Source: JAWXUD01 sp044432945 (lineage in GTDB: Bacteria; Cyanobacteriota; Vampirovibrionia; Gastranaerophilales; Gastranaerophilaceae). From it: DNA of 64,000 nt. A program made the position numbers and the translations under genes. Under the pieces are notes generated by a model, which worked only from the letters and a program-made list of their open reading frames with translations, was not told the DNA's origin and did no database searches. The DNA lies in assembly GCA_044432945.1 (NCBI GenBank), contig JAWXUD010000002.1:50816-114815 (forward strand). The letters run 5' to 3'. Position 1 is the stretch's first letter, and each line of letters begins with the position of its first letter. This document shows positions 26,133 through 33,038 of the stretch, piece after piece.

Positions 26133-26830
26133 ATATATTAGTAACTGGTGCGTCAAAAGGAATAGGCAAAGTGATTGCAGAAAATTTGAAATCTGTAGGG
26201 AATGTTTTTGTGACAGGACGAAATGAAAAAGCGTTGAAAAGTATTGGGGCTAGTGGGTTTTGCGTTTGTGATTTGGCGAAAGATTTTGAGATTATTGTGA
26301 ATTTTGTTGTTGAAAACAATATCGATGTTTTGATTAATAACGCTGGCGAGTACGTTTATGGTGGTGTTGAAGAAGTAGGGTTCGAGGAGATTGAGCGAAT
26401 TTTTATGACAAATTTGGTTGCACCAACAAAGCTAATTTCAAAAGTAGTTCCGTTTATGAAACAAAATAAATGGGGGCGAATTGTTAATATTGGTTCAATT
26501 TCTGGCGTCATGGGCGAGGCTTATGCAAGCTCTTATTCAGGTTCGAAAGCTGGATTGGTCGGTTTGACAAAATCCTTGGCTTTGGAATTGGCAGAATTTG
26601 GGATTACTATAAATACGATTAACCCTGGTTGGGTTGAAACTGATTTGGGCTTGAACTCAATTGAAGAGAGTGATTTTACTAAAGAAGAAATTTTGGAAGG
26701 AATTCCGCAAAAACGATTTGTACAACCAGAAGAGGTTGCAAATTTAGTAAAATATTTGGTTACAGAGCAGGCAAAAGGTTTGACAGGTCAGTCGATAAAC
26801 CTTTGTGCAGGGTTGAGTGTTGGTATTTAA
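26129..26830 (+). CDS. short-chain dehydrogenase/reductase, FabG-like
   Basis: It starts at GTG 26129 overlapping the tcdA stop (GTGA) and has 233 residues. SDR motifs: TGASKGIGKVIAENL (cofactor), INNAGEYVYGG, IGSISGVMGEAYASSYSGSK (catalytic Ser, Tyr, Lys), NPGWVETDLGL. The overall pattern resembles 3-oxoacyl-ACP reductase, but many SDRs look alike, so the substrate is unknown. Operon position after tcdA gives no clear hint. Its end overlaps the convergent XRE gene by four bases. Confidence 0.82.
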   Translation: MNILVTGASKGIGKVIAENLKSVGNVFVTGRNEKALKSIGASGFCVCDLAKDFEIIVNFVVENNIDVLINNAGEYVYGGVEEVGFEEIERIFMTNLVAPTKLISKVVPFMKQNKWGRIVNIGSISGVMGEAYASSYSGSKAGLVGLTKSLALELAEFGITINTINPGWVETDLGLNSIEESDFTKEEILEGIPQKRFVQPEEVANLVKYLVTEQAKGLTGQSINLCAGLSVGI

Positions 26831-27045
26831 TCGATTTTTAGTAACGCTTCTGGGGTTGTTTTGAGAATTTCGGCGATAGAATAAAGAGTTTCGATTGTAA
26901 AATTCTGCTCTCCGCATTCAATTTTACTTAAAGTTGTGTAATTTATTTGTGCAAAATCAGCTAGCTCAATTTGTTTTAAAGCTTTTTTTACTCGTAGTGA
27001 TTTGATGTTTAGTCCTATAAGTTTTTTATATTTTTTTATATCCAT
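26827..27045 (-). CDS. XRE-family repressor of type B cassette 1
   Basis: The 72-residue single-domain helix-turn-helix protein reads MDIKKYKKLIGLNIKSLRVK, KQIELADFAQINYTTLSKIE, CGEQNFTIETLYSIAEILKT, ending ALLKID. It is a paralogue of 28965-29177 and 29467-29685. The framework is shared, while the recognition-helix stretch differs (INYTTLSK here, ISTVTLSG and ISQTTLSS there). It diverges from the small gene at 27128 and probably represses it through the CCTAA/TTAGG repeats between them. Confidence 0.87.
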   Translation of the reverse strand: MDIKKYKKLIGLNIKSLRVKKALKQIELADFAQINYTTLSKIECGEQNFTIETLYSIAEILKTTPEALLKID

Positions 27046-27061
27046 GGGTTTATTTTATCAT

Positions 27062-27110
27062 TTGACAACCTAATTTGCTTAGGATATAATCTAATTAAAT
27101 TAGGTTTAAA
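27062..27110 (+). promoter_or_regulatory. promoter and operators of type B cassette 1
   Basis: TTGACA (27062-27067), 17 bases, TATAAT (27085-27090): full consensus. The spacer holds CCTAA-tttgc-TTAGG (27069-27083), and after the -10 comes CTAATT-A-AATTAG (27091-27103). A wider AACCTAATTT/AAATTAGGTT pair encloses both. Repressor binding here would cover the -35/-10 region and the start site. Confidence 0.72.
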
Positions 27111-27127
27111 ACAAAAAGGGTAATGTG

Positions 27128-27322
27128 ATGAACAATAACGAAAATTTATCAGAAATATTAGGGCAGGTTTATGATGATGTTTTAAAAATGAAATATGTTT
27201 TAAATTGTGCATTTTACAAATCCGAAAGCTCGTCAGAAACCGTTGTGCTTGGGGATTTGGCAATTAATTTGATAGAAAAGATTATCGGAGATTTGACACA
27301 AATCCTTGAGGTATCTGAATAA
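27128..27322 (+). CDS. small helical protein of type B cassette 1
   Basis: The 64-residue protein starts at ATG 27128, matching the start of the other copies, with AAAAAGGG upstream; a GTG at 27125 adds one residue. It looks like two or three helices: NLSEILGQVYDDVLKMKYVL, then a short NCAFYKSESSSET turn, then LGDLAINLIEKIIGDLTQIL. I count six base differences to copy 2 over 195 bases, so duplication is recent or gene conversion is active. I know no family for it. No signal or membrane segment. Function unknown; its gene organisation suggests a tightly repressed, strongly inducible product. Confidence 0.78.
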   Translation: MNNNENLSEILGQVYDDVLKMKYVLNCAFYKSESSSETVVLGDLAINLIEKIIGDLTQILEVSE

Positions 27323-27332
27323 AAGAAGCGAG

Positions 27333-27388
27333 TTAATCGATTTTAAATAGCTCTTCTGGTGCGACTTTTAATATTTTAGTAATAATAT
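27333..27388 (-). pseudogene. 3' remnant of a further type B XRE gene
   Basis: Reading leftward, the codons give ITKILKVAPEELFKID and a stop, matching the C-terminus of the intact repressors (AKILKVAPEELFKID). Upstream the match stops at about 27388, where the palindromic terminator of the prepilin gene begins. Bases 27333-27370 are identical to 28965-29002 and 29467-29504. The gene was cut off here when the prepilin segment came to lie between cassette 1 and cassette 2. Confidence 0.8.
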
Positions 27389-27390
27389 AT

Positions 27391-27426
27391 AAATATTGCT
27401 GATTTCAATTGAAATCAGCAATATTT
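27391..27426. terminator. 36-base perfect palindrome, probable terminator of prepilin gene
   Basis: A perfect palindrome centred on CAATTG (AATATTGCTGATTTC and its complement) lies 20 bases after the prepilin stop. It lacks a long T-run on the minus strand, so it may act as a terminator in both directions or mark the edge of the inserted segment. Confidence 0.6.
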
Positions 27427-27446
27427 TGTTTATGGTTTAGTTGATT

Positions 27447-28487
27447 TTATTCAATACATAGCGTTAATCGTTTTGTATTTCTATCATTGATTATATCTAC
27501 ATATGTGGATGTTGTGTGAAAGCTTCTATAATAACATTGAGTAGGTGATATTTCTTCATTGGATACTATTGCATAACCACCACTATATGTGGCTAAATCA
27601 TTTAGTCCTAACCAAAGCAACATATCATCATTTGGCGTTCCATATAACCTTTCATATGCTGATACAGTACCACCATACATCACCCCTGCCATTTCAGCTA
27701 ATTCGTTCATTGTTGGTAAGTATTCAATACCCCCACAAGCTGCAACTGAGCCAGCCCAATAATCATTATCATAATAACATTCATCGATACCTAAGTCACC
27801 TTTTTGTGCTTCGCATTCGGTATAACTTAATGCAGTTGGGTAAAAAGCTGTTTGATTATAACAAGTTCCACTATCTGTTAATATTAAACAATCCATAACA
27901 GCATTAAGTGTATGTATGTCATTGCCTACTGTGTTTTTACCATTTCGTCCGTTTAAATCATAAATCATTGATAGACAACTTTCTGCTTCACTTCTTGAAG
28001 CCCCACCATCGTATGGTGATAACCAAGAACAATCTTGTGAATAGTTTAGTATTGCACTTACTCCATCAGCAAAAATCACACCTAAATTATTTGAAAATAA
28101 GCTTTCTTTTAGTGTTGCAGTCCCTATGTCATAACCTAGATTTAAATCGGTTTCAGTTTCTTTAGTATTTGTCATAGTTGTTACTGAATTTGCAAAGCAC
28201 TCGGCTAATTCATCGTTTTCACAAATAATATCGATTTTTATATATTTTCCTAATTCTTCAACAAAATCCTCTAAGTTAGAATATCCAGTAAGTTTTTCAT
28301 GAAACCTCATTTGATTCATCGCTTCTTCAATGCGACCATCAAAAAGAGATTTTTTCTTTTCTAATACCTCTGTTTGATAGCTACTAATCATATTCGGTAA
28401 GGTCATTGCAGATACTACCCCCAAAATGCCTAAGGTAATCAAGACTTCTGCTAAAGTAAAAGCGTAATGTCTAAAGTTTTTTTTCAT
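27447..28487 (-). CDS. prepilin-like protein (type IV pilin/pseudopilin class III signal)
   Basis: The 346-residue protein begins MKKNFRHYAFTLAEVLITLG, a prepilin peptidase site with Ala rather than Gly before the Phe, followed by the hydrophobic helix ILGVVSAMTLPNMISSYQTE. The large C-terminal part has about ten Cys, SMIYDLNGRNGKNTVGNDI and other segments shared with the protein at 58014-59102. Such large pilin-like proteins are surface or pilus-tip components in this group. The gene is read leftward from a region with three TTACATAA repeats and faces a divergent XRE regulator (28630). GGAGG lies ten bases before the start. It sits inside the type B array between identical 38-base repeats. 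Confidence 0.85.
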   Translation of the reverse strand: MKKNFRHYAFTLAEVLITLGILGVVSAMTLPNMISSYQTEVLEKKKSLFDGRIEEAMNQMRFHEKLTGYSNLEDFVEELGKYIKIDIICENDELAECFANSVTTMTNTKETETDLNLGYDIGTATLKESLFSNNLGVIFADGVSAILNYSQDCSWLSPYDGGASRSEAESCLSMIYDLNGRNGKNTVGNDIHTLNAVMDCLILTDSGTCYNQTAFYPTALSYTECEAQKGDLGIDECYYDNDYWAGSVAACGGIEYLPTMNELAEMAGVMYGGTVSAYERLYGTPNDDMLLWLGLNDLATYSGGYAIVSNEEISPTQCYYRSFHTTSTYVDIINDRNTKRLTLCIE

Positions 28488-28546
28488 AGTTCATTTTCCT
28501 CCAAATGTAAAAACTAGTAATATTAATGTCATTATACTGCATGTAT

Positions 28547-28607
28547 TTACATAATGCAACTGTATTTTATGATAAAGTTACATAACTTTACTGTAGAATT
28601 TACATAA
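28547..28607. promoter_or_regulatory. three TTACATAA repeats between prepilin gene and XRE regulator
   Basis: TTACATAA occurs at 28547-28554, 28578-28585 and 28600-28607, all in the same direction. The first lies in an ATGTA-tt-TACAT inverted repeat. An ATGTAAA (28505-28511) in the other direction lies nearer the prepilin start. The array looks like operator sites for the adjacent regulator. Confidence 0.55.
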
Positions 28608-28629
28608 CCAAAACGCTTAATATGATAAG

Positions 28630-28956
28630 ATGATTACGATGAAAGAGTTATTTGCGTTAAATATTAAACGCATTAGAAAAGAATTAGGGTTAACTCAAGA
28701 AAAATTTGCAGAGTTGATTGAGGTGCATGAGAGGAATATCACTGATTTTGAGCGTGCAAAGTATATGCCAACCCCTGCAAATGTCGATAAAATTTGTAAA
28801 AATTTAAACCTTCCAGTTAGTACATTTTTTATGTTAGATAAAGTTTCACTAGGGCTTGAAAAGCAAGAAAAAATTAATGCTGTTCTTAACAAACTTTCAT
28901 TACTTGAAGAAGAAAAATTTAAAATAGTATATGATATTATTGTAAAAGTTTTTTAA
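28630..28956 (+). CDS. XRE-family regulator divergent from prepilin gene
   Basis: The 108-residue protein has an N-terminal helix-turn-helix (NIKRIRKELGLTQEKFAELI, EVHERNITDFERAKYMPTPA) and a C-terminal helix pair (GLEKQEKINAVLNKLSLLEE, EKFKIVYDIIVKVF) that could dimerise. It is not a close relative of the type B repressors. The start may be ATG 28630 or ATG 28639; neither has a clear ribosome site. Position opposite the prepilin gene across the TTACATAA repeats suggests it controls that gene. Confidence 0.82.
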   Translation: MITMKELFALNIKRIRKELGLTQEKFAELIEVHERNITDFERAKYMPTPANVDKICKNLNLPVSTFFMLDKVSLGLEKQEKINAVLNKLSLLEEEKFKIVYDIIVKVF

Positions 28957-28964
28957 ATTATTTA

Positions 28965-29177
28965 TTAATCGATTTTAAATAGCTCTTCTGGTGCGACTTT
29001 TAGAATTTTGGCGATAGCACAAATGGTGTCTATCCTGAAATTTTGTTCACCATTTTCAATACCGCTGAGTGTGACTGTACTAATTTGTGCAAAGTCTGCT
29101 AGTTCAGCTTGTTTTAAACTACGTTTTACTCTAATTGATTTAACATTAAGTCCAATATTCTTTTTAAAATCCTGCAT
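28965..29177 (-). CDS. XRE-family repressor of type B cassette 2
   Basis: Start ATG 29177 (MQDFKKNIGLNVKSIRVKRS) aligns with the paralogues; a frame open to 29201 adds a hydrophobic stretch that they lack and crosses the promoter. It has 70 residues. The recognition-helix region is ISTVTLSGIENGEQ, and the end is AKILKVAPEELFKID. It diverges from the small gene at 29262. The last 38 bases repeat those at 27333 and 29467. Probably an autoregulated repressor. Confidence 0.85.
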   Translation of the reverse strand: MQDFKKNIGLNVKSIRVKRSLKQAELADFAQISTVTLSGIENGEQNFRIDTICAIAKILKVAPEELFKID

Positions 29178-29194
29178 ACTTATAATTATAATGC

Positions 29195-29245
29195 TTGACA
29201 CTTAATCTTTTGTTAAGTATACTGAATAAAATGTTAAGTATTCAG
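29195..29245 (+). promoter_or_regulatory. promoter and operators of type B cassette 2
   Basis: TTGACA (29195-29200), 17 bases, TATACT (29218-29223). ACTTAA-tcttttg-TTAAGT (29200-29218) fills the spacer, and CTGAATA...TATTCAG (29222-29228 with 29239-29245) covers the start region. The decamer TGTTAAGTAT occurs twice (29211 and 29232). These repeats differ from those of cassettes 1 and 3. Confidence 0.7.
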
Positions 29246-29261
29246 AATGTTTAGAGGGCAT

Positions 29262-29456
29262 ATGAAAGATAACGAAAATTTATCAGAAACATTAGGGCAG
29301 GTTTATGATGATGTTTTAAAAATGAAATATGTTTTAAATTGTGCATTCTACAAATCCGAAAACTCGTCAGAAACCCTTGTGCTTGGGGATTTGGCAATTA
29401 ATTTGATAGAAAAGATTATCGGAGATTTGACACAAATCCTTGAGGTATCTGAATAA
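29262..29456 (+). CDS. small helical protein of type B cassette 2
   Basis: 64 residues from ATG 29262 behind GAGGG. MKDNENLSETLGQVYDDVLK is followed by the same sequence as copy 1 apart from a few changes (Ser to Asn in KSENSSET, Val to Leu in TLVLGD). The bases after the stop, up to 29504, are also nearly identical to those after copy 1, so the duplicated unit contains the small gene plus the 3' end of the next repressor. Function unknown. Confidence 0.78.
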   Translation: MKDNENLSETLGQVYDDVLKMKYVLNCAFYKSENSSETLVLGDLAINLIEKIIGDLTQILEVSE

Positions 29457-29466
29457 AAGAAGTGAG

Positions 29467-29685
29467 TTAATCGATTTTAAATAGCTCTTCTGGTGCGACT
29501 TTTAAAACCTCAGCAATTGAACAAATCGTATTTATTCTAAAATTTTGCTCACCATTCTCAATGCTACTTAAAGTTGTTTGGCTAATTTGTGCAAAATCAC
29601 TAAGCTCTGTTTGTTTTAAATCTTTTTTTACTCTTAAAGATTTAATGTTCAATCCGATTTGTTTTTTGAAATTTTCAGTATTCAT
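29467..29685 (-). CDS. XRE-family repressor of type B cassette 3
   Basis: 72 residues: MNTENFKKQIGLNIKSLRVK, KQTELSDFAQISQTTLSSIE, NGEQNFRINTICSIAEVLKV, APEELFKID. Paralogue of the other two type B repressors, closest to copy 2 over the C-terminal half. The recognition region ISQTTLSS differs from both. It diverges from the small gene at 29772 with an 86-base intergenic region carrying its own promoter and repeats. Confidence 0.87.
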   Translation of the reverse strand: MNTENFKKQIGLNIKSLRVKKDLKQTELSDFAQISQTTLSSIENGEQNFRINTICSIAEVLKVAPEELFKID

Positions 29686-29701
29686 TCAATAATATTAACA
29701 C

Positions 29702-29730
29702 TTGATAATGGGTATTATACTAGATATAAT
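29702..29730 (+). promoter_or_regulatory. promoter and operator of type B cassette 3
   Basis: TTGATA (29702-29707), 17 bases, TATAAT (29725-29730). ATAAT-gggt-ATTAT within the spacer is the likely operator; it differs in sequence from the operators of cassettes 1 and 2. Confidence 0.65.
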
Positions 29731-29771
29731 GGCTATCATAGTTAATATTCTGTAACAACAAAGGGTCATTT

Positions 29772-29981
29772 ATGAAAGATAACGAAAATTTATCAGAAAC
29801 ATTAGGGCAGGTTTATGATGATGTTTTAAAAATGAAATATGTTTTAAATTGTGCATTCTACAAATCCGAAAGCTCGTCAGAAACCGTTGTGCTTGGTGAT
29901 TTGGCAATTAATTTGATAGAAAAGATTATTGAAGATTTGACGCTAGTTCTTGGGGTTTTTGAACGTGATGAAGCGAGTTAA
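29772..29981 (+). CDS. small helical protein of type B cassette 3
   Basis: 69 residues from ATG 29772. The first 55 match copies 1 and 2 (identical first half to copy 2). The end has diverged: EDLTLVLGVFERDEAS replaces GDLTQILEVSE. The new tail runs into the convergent glycosyltransferase gene, overlapping its stop codon by four bases; the junction GAAGCGAGTTAATCGATTT resembles the unit boundary of the other copies. It is the last cassette of the array. Confidence 0.76.
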   Translation: MKDNENLSETLGQVYDDVLKMKYVLNCAFYKSESSSETVVLGDLAINLIEKIIEDLTLVLGVFERDEAS

Positions 29982-30979
29982 TCGATTTGATTAGCTATTT
30001 CTTCTGCTGTAATTTTTAGGCAATCGAGAGCTTCACAAGTTGTTTGACGATGTTCCCAAAGACAGGGTTTGATTGGGCAAGTGTCGCAAGCTTTTATGGC
30101 TTTGATTAGCACAGAATTTGGGATTAATTTTTTATCATCTGTTGGACCAAAGATGGCGAAAGTTTTTGTCTGTAATGCCACGGCGATGTGTAGTGGGGCA
30201 GAGTCAGAGCATATAAAGATTTCTGTGCTAGAAATCAGTTCTGCTAGGTCTTTCAGGCTTTTGGTTTTGCCGTATAAATCGTTAAAATTGTTGTTAGTAA
30301 CGCTTGTGCGAATTTCTTCTATTACATTTTTGTCGTCAGGTCCTCCAGCGAGGGTTACGGTTTTGCCTTGTTCTATTAATAAATCGATAAGCTTTGCCCA
30401 AGTTTTTGCAGAAATCGTTTTAATCATGCCTTTATTAACACTCATCAAACTCACGCCAGGGTGGATTAGTACGGAGTTTGGAGTTTTATTTTGTGGGGTT
30501 GTGTCGATTTTTGGTAGTTCGGTTTTGTGGTTTGTGATAAGTGTTGCCAAATCATGATACATTGCACAAGCGTATTGATTTTTGTTGAGTTTAGCGGTTT
30601 TTGTTAGCAAAATCTTGCTTAATTTTCCAGTATCAAAACCATACCGACTTTTTATACCTGTTAAAAATAATAAAATGCTTATTAATTTGTTGCCGCCAGA
30701 AGAGATTACGGCGTCAAATTTGCCGTATTTGTTGCCTTTTCTAGCTGAAAAAATTAATTTTAGTAATTGAAAATATTTCTGTTTTCCTTTGACATCGATT
30801 AAAATAATATCATCAATTTGTCCGCTCAAATCCGTAATCGATTTGCTACGAGGTTCTAGTGCGAGGGTGATTTTAGCGTTTGCGAATTCTTTTTTTAGAG
30901 AGATTATTGTTGGTAAAAAAAAGATTTCATCACCAATTCCGCCAAAATTTATTGTTAATATATTTTTGAAATCGTTCAT
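29978..30979 (-). CDS. glycosyltransferase family 9 (heptosyltransferase-like)
   Basis: The 333-residue protein has the GT-B two-domain pattern of ADP-heptose:LPS heptosyltransferases. N-terminal: ILTINFGGIGDEIFFLPTII. C-terminal: LIHPGVSLMSVNKGMIKTIS, AKTWAKLIDLLIEQGKTVTL, AGGPDDKNVIEEI, and the nucleotide-sugar site STEIFICSDSAPLHIAVALQ, with FAIFGPTD. Cys-rich CDTCPIKPCLW lies near the end, as often seen in the family. It probably adds a core sugar to LPS at the inner membrane. Whether the sugar is heptose is unknown. Confidence 0.85.
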   Translation of the reverse strand: MNDFKNILTINFGGIGDEIFFLPTIISLKKEFANAKITLALEPRSKSITDLSGQIDDIILIDVKGKQKYFQLLKLIFSARKGNKYGKFDAVISSGGNKLISILLFLTGIKSRYGFDTGKLSKILLTKTAKLNKNQYACAMYHDLATLITNHKTELPKIDTTPQNKTPNSVLIHPGVSLMSVNKGMIKTISAKTWAKLIDLLIEQGKTVTLAGGPDDKNVIEEIRTSVTNNNFNDLYGKTKSLKDLAELISSTEIFICSDSAPLHIAVALQTKTFAIFGPTDDKKLIPNSVLIKAIKACDTCPIKPCLWEHRQTTCEALDCLKITAEEIANQID

Positions 30980-31026
30980 TGTTATATATTATCAAAAAAA
31001 TGAAATTTTGTGATAGACTAAAAATT

Positions 31027-32568
31027 ATGGTTAATAAGATAACAACTGCTACGATAATAGGGTTAGATGCGTTCAAGGTTCATGTTGAGGTTGATGTGGT
31101 GAATTCTTTGCCTAGTATCTCCATTGTTGGGTTGCCTGATACGGCGATAAACGAGGCTAGGGATAGGGTTAGGAGTGCTATTAAAAACTCAAATTTCACT
31201 TTTCCATCTAAAAAAGTTGTTATAAATTTAGCACCAGCTGATTTGAAAAAAGAGGGTTCAAACTTCGATTTGCCTATTGCAATAGGGATTTTGGTTGAGG
31301 AAGAAGTTTTGAGCGAAGAGTTGTTGAAGGATTTTGCTTTTGTTGGTGAACTCTCGCTTGACGGTGGCTTGCGTTCTGTGAATGGTGTTTTGCCATTGGT
31401 TATGGGGTTGAAAGAGATTGGGGTGAAAAATGTTTTTGTTCCTACGATTAATGCGTGTGAGGCAGGGCTTGTCGAGGGCATAAATGTTTTCGGTGCAGAG
31501 TGTTTGGCTGATGTCGTTAACCATTTTTCAGGTCAGCCTATTGAAAAAAGTTTTGTTGATGTCAGTGCGTATTTGAATGAGGATTTGAAAAAAGAATATC
31601 AATACGATTTTAAAGATGTTAAGGGTCAATCAAAAGCAAAAAAAGCACTTGAGATATCGGCAGCAGGTGGGCATAATATGTTAATGTTTGGATCGCCTGG
31701 TTCTGGTAAAACCTTGATGGCAAAGTGTTTTGCATCGATTTTGCCACCTTTGCAATTGCAAGAAGCTTTAGAGTTGACAAAAATTTATAGTATTTGTGGT
31801 CAACTTTCATCAAAGCAACCGTTGATGACACAGCGACCGTTTAGGGCGGTGCATCACAAAGCCTCTGCTAATGGGATTATTGGCGGTGGTTCGACACCAA
31901 AGCCAGGTGAGATTACGCTGGCTCATCGTGGGGTTTTGTTTTTAGATGAGATGGTTGAATTTCCTCGTGATGTTTTAGAGGTTTTGCGTCAACCGTTAGA
32001 AGATGGCGAAATTGTTATCTCTAGGGCGAAGCATTCTATAAAATATCCAGCGAATTTTATGTTATTAGGTGCGATGAACCCTTGTCCTTGCGGGTTTTTA
32101 GGCGATAAGGAAAAGCAATGCACTTGTTCAGAGTTTCAGATAAATCGTTATTTATCAAAACTTTCTGGTCCTTTATTAGATAGAATTGATTTGCAAATTG
32201 AGGTTTCTAGGCTGAATACAAAAGAGCTTATGGAAGTGAATTCGGCTGAGGAAAGTTCTACGACAATTCGTGATAGGGTTGTGAAAGCTAGAGAAATTCA
32301 AGCTTTGCGTTATAAAAATGAGGGGATTTTAACTAATTCTGAACTTAGTTCAAAGTTGGTTAAAAAATATTGCCAGATTGATGAAAAATCACAAGAGCTT
32401 TTAAAAATCGCCGTTGTGAAATATCAGCTTTCAGGTCGCCGTTATGATAGGGTTTTGAAAATCGCACGCACTATCGCTGATTTAGATAGTTCTGAGAATA
32501 TTCAACAAACCCATTTGATGCAGGCTTTGCAGTATCGATTGTTTAATCAAGAAGCGTTGGTTAGGTAA
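31027..32568 (+). CDS. comM: YifB/ComM-family Mg-chelatase-like AAA+ ATPase
   Basis: ATG 31027 (MVNKITTATIIGLDAFKVHV) gives 513 residues; the frame is open from 30979 but that part is not conserved. N-terminal Lon-protease-like fold: SISIVGLPDTAINEARDRVR. AAA+ core: Walker A MFGSPGSGKTLMAKCFAS, Walker B GVLFLDEMVEF. ComM hallmark: GAMNPCPCGFLGDKEKQCTC with paired Cys. C-terminal Mg-chelatase domain: YQLSGRRYDRVLKIARTIAD. ComM is a helicase promoting branch migration during natural transformation in competent species. That function here is inferred from family only, though type IV pilus genes lie 6 kb away. Confidence 0.92.
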   Translation: MVNKITTATIIGLDAFKVHVEVDVVNSLPSISIVGLPDTAINEARDRVRSAIKNSNFTFPSKKVVINLAPADLKKEGSNFDLPIAIGILVEEEVLSEELLKDFAFVGELSLDGGLRSVNGVLPLVMGLKEIGVKNVFVPTINACEAGLVEGINVFGAECLADVVNHFSGQPIEKSFVDVSAYLNEDLKKEYQYDFKDVKGQSKAKKALEISAAGGHNMLMFGSPGSGKTLMAKCFASILPPLQLQEALELTKIYSICGQLSSKQPLMTQRPFRAVHHKASANGIIGGGSTPKPGEITLAHRGVLFLDEMVEFPRDVLEVLRQPLEDGEIVISRAKHSIKYPANFMLLGAMNPCPCGFLGDKEKQCTCSEFQINRYLSKLSGPLLDRIDLQIEVSRLNTKELMEVNSAEESSTTIRDRVVKAREIQALRYKNEGILTNSELSSKLVKKYCQIDEKSQELLKIAVVKYQLSGRRYDRVLKIARTIADLDSSENIQQTHLMQALQYRLFNQEALVR

Positions 32569-32598
32569 GTTATTGCTTGACAATTTGTATGCTTTCAA

Positions 32599-32642
32599 TT
32601 CCCCTCCCGAGGAGGGGTGGCAACGAAGTTGACGGGGTGGTT
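32599..32642 (+). repeat. GC-rich dispersed repeat with hairpin, copy 2
   Basis: Same TTCCCCTCCCGAGGAGGGGTG start and GGGGTGGTT end as 20009-20048, with a different middle (GCAACGAAGTTGAC). Both copies lie beside type A cassettes. The rest of 32569-32746 shows no gene. Confidence 0.8.
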
Positions 32643-32746
32643 TTAATAGCATTTTGTCATTTTAAACTACACTTGATCGTCCTGCTTAACTTGTTTGACT
32701 GCTTTTGCCGAAAATTTATTTTTGTGCAAAATGTCCCATCTGGGCA

Positions 32747-32790
32747 GCATCGCATTAACCACAAGCTAATACACAATACTATTTTCATTT
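32747..32790 (-). repeat. dispersed repeat core, copy 3, overlapping end of small gene
   Basis: Matches 19723-19767 over GCATCGCATTAACC, ACAAGCTAATA and ATACTATTTTCATTT. The last codons and stop of the type A small gene (NSIVY stop) lie inside this repeat. The repeat has therefore either replaced the original gene end or was carried along with it. Confidence 0.7.
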
Positions 32791-33032
32791 TCACAACTTT
32801 GATGAAAATCGTTCAACGATTTGGACAAATTCGCTGAATAATCTTTTATTACCAACAATAACGAAGTTAATTGTAGATTATTTTTAGAAAAATATTGATT
32901 GGTGAAGCAATCAGTTAGCAAATTAATACAATCATTTAGTACATTAAATTTACAAGCAAGCTCTTCTATTTGTTCAATTCGTATTTCTTGCACTACCTCT
33001 TTTGTGTGGTTTATATGTGTTATTTCAGTCAT
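32766..33032 (-). CDS. small helical protein of type A cassette 2
   Basis: 88 residues from ATG 33032. The core (IEQIEELACKFNVLNDCINL, then LLTDCFTNQYFSKNNLQLTS and DYSANLSKSLNDFHQSCE) is almost the same as the protein at 20423, but with a longer N-terminus (MTEITHINHTKEVVQEIR). The predicted start site of transcription falls on the ATG, so the mRNA may be leaderless; a GTG fourteen codons inside is an alternative. It diverges from its repressor at 33086. Function unknown. Confidence 0.74.
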   Translation of the reverse strand: MTEITHINHTKEVVQEIRIEQIEELACKFNVLNDCINLLTDCFTNQYFSKNNLQLTSLLLVIKDYSANLSKSLNDFHQSCENENSIVY

Positions 33033-33038
33033 AGAACT

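Noticed and set aside
26827..29981. Reading the repeated cassettes as a CRISPR array or classic type II toxin-antitoxin locus
   Set aside because: The repeats are gene-length and coding, not short with unique spacers; genes are divergent and the small protein matches no toxin I know.
30069..30557. 162-codon open frame antisense to the glycosyltransferase
   Set aside because: The minus strand encodes conserved GT9 motifs throughout.
32577..32837. 86-codon open frame on the plus strand after comM
   Set aside because: Composed of the GC-rich and TTAATGCGATGC repeats and antisense to the type A small gene.
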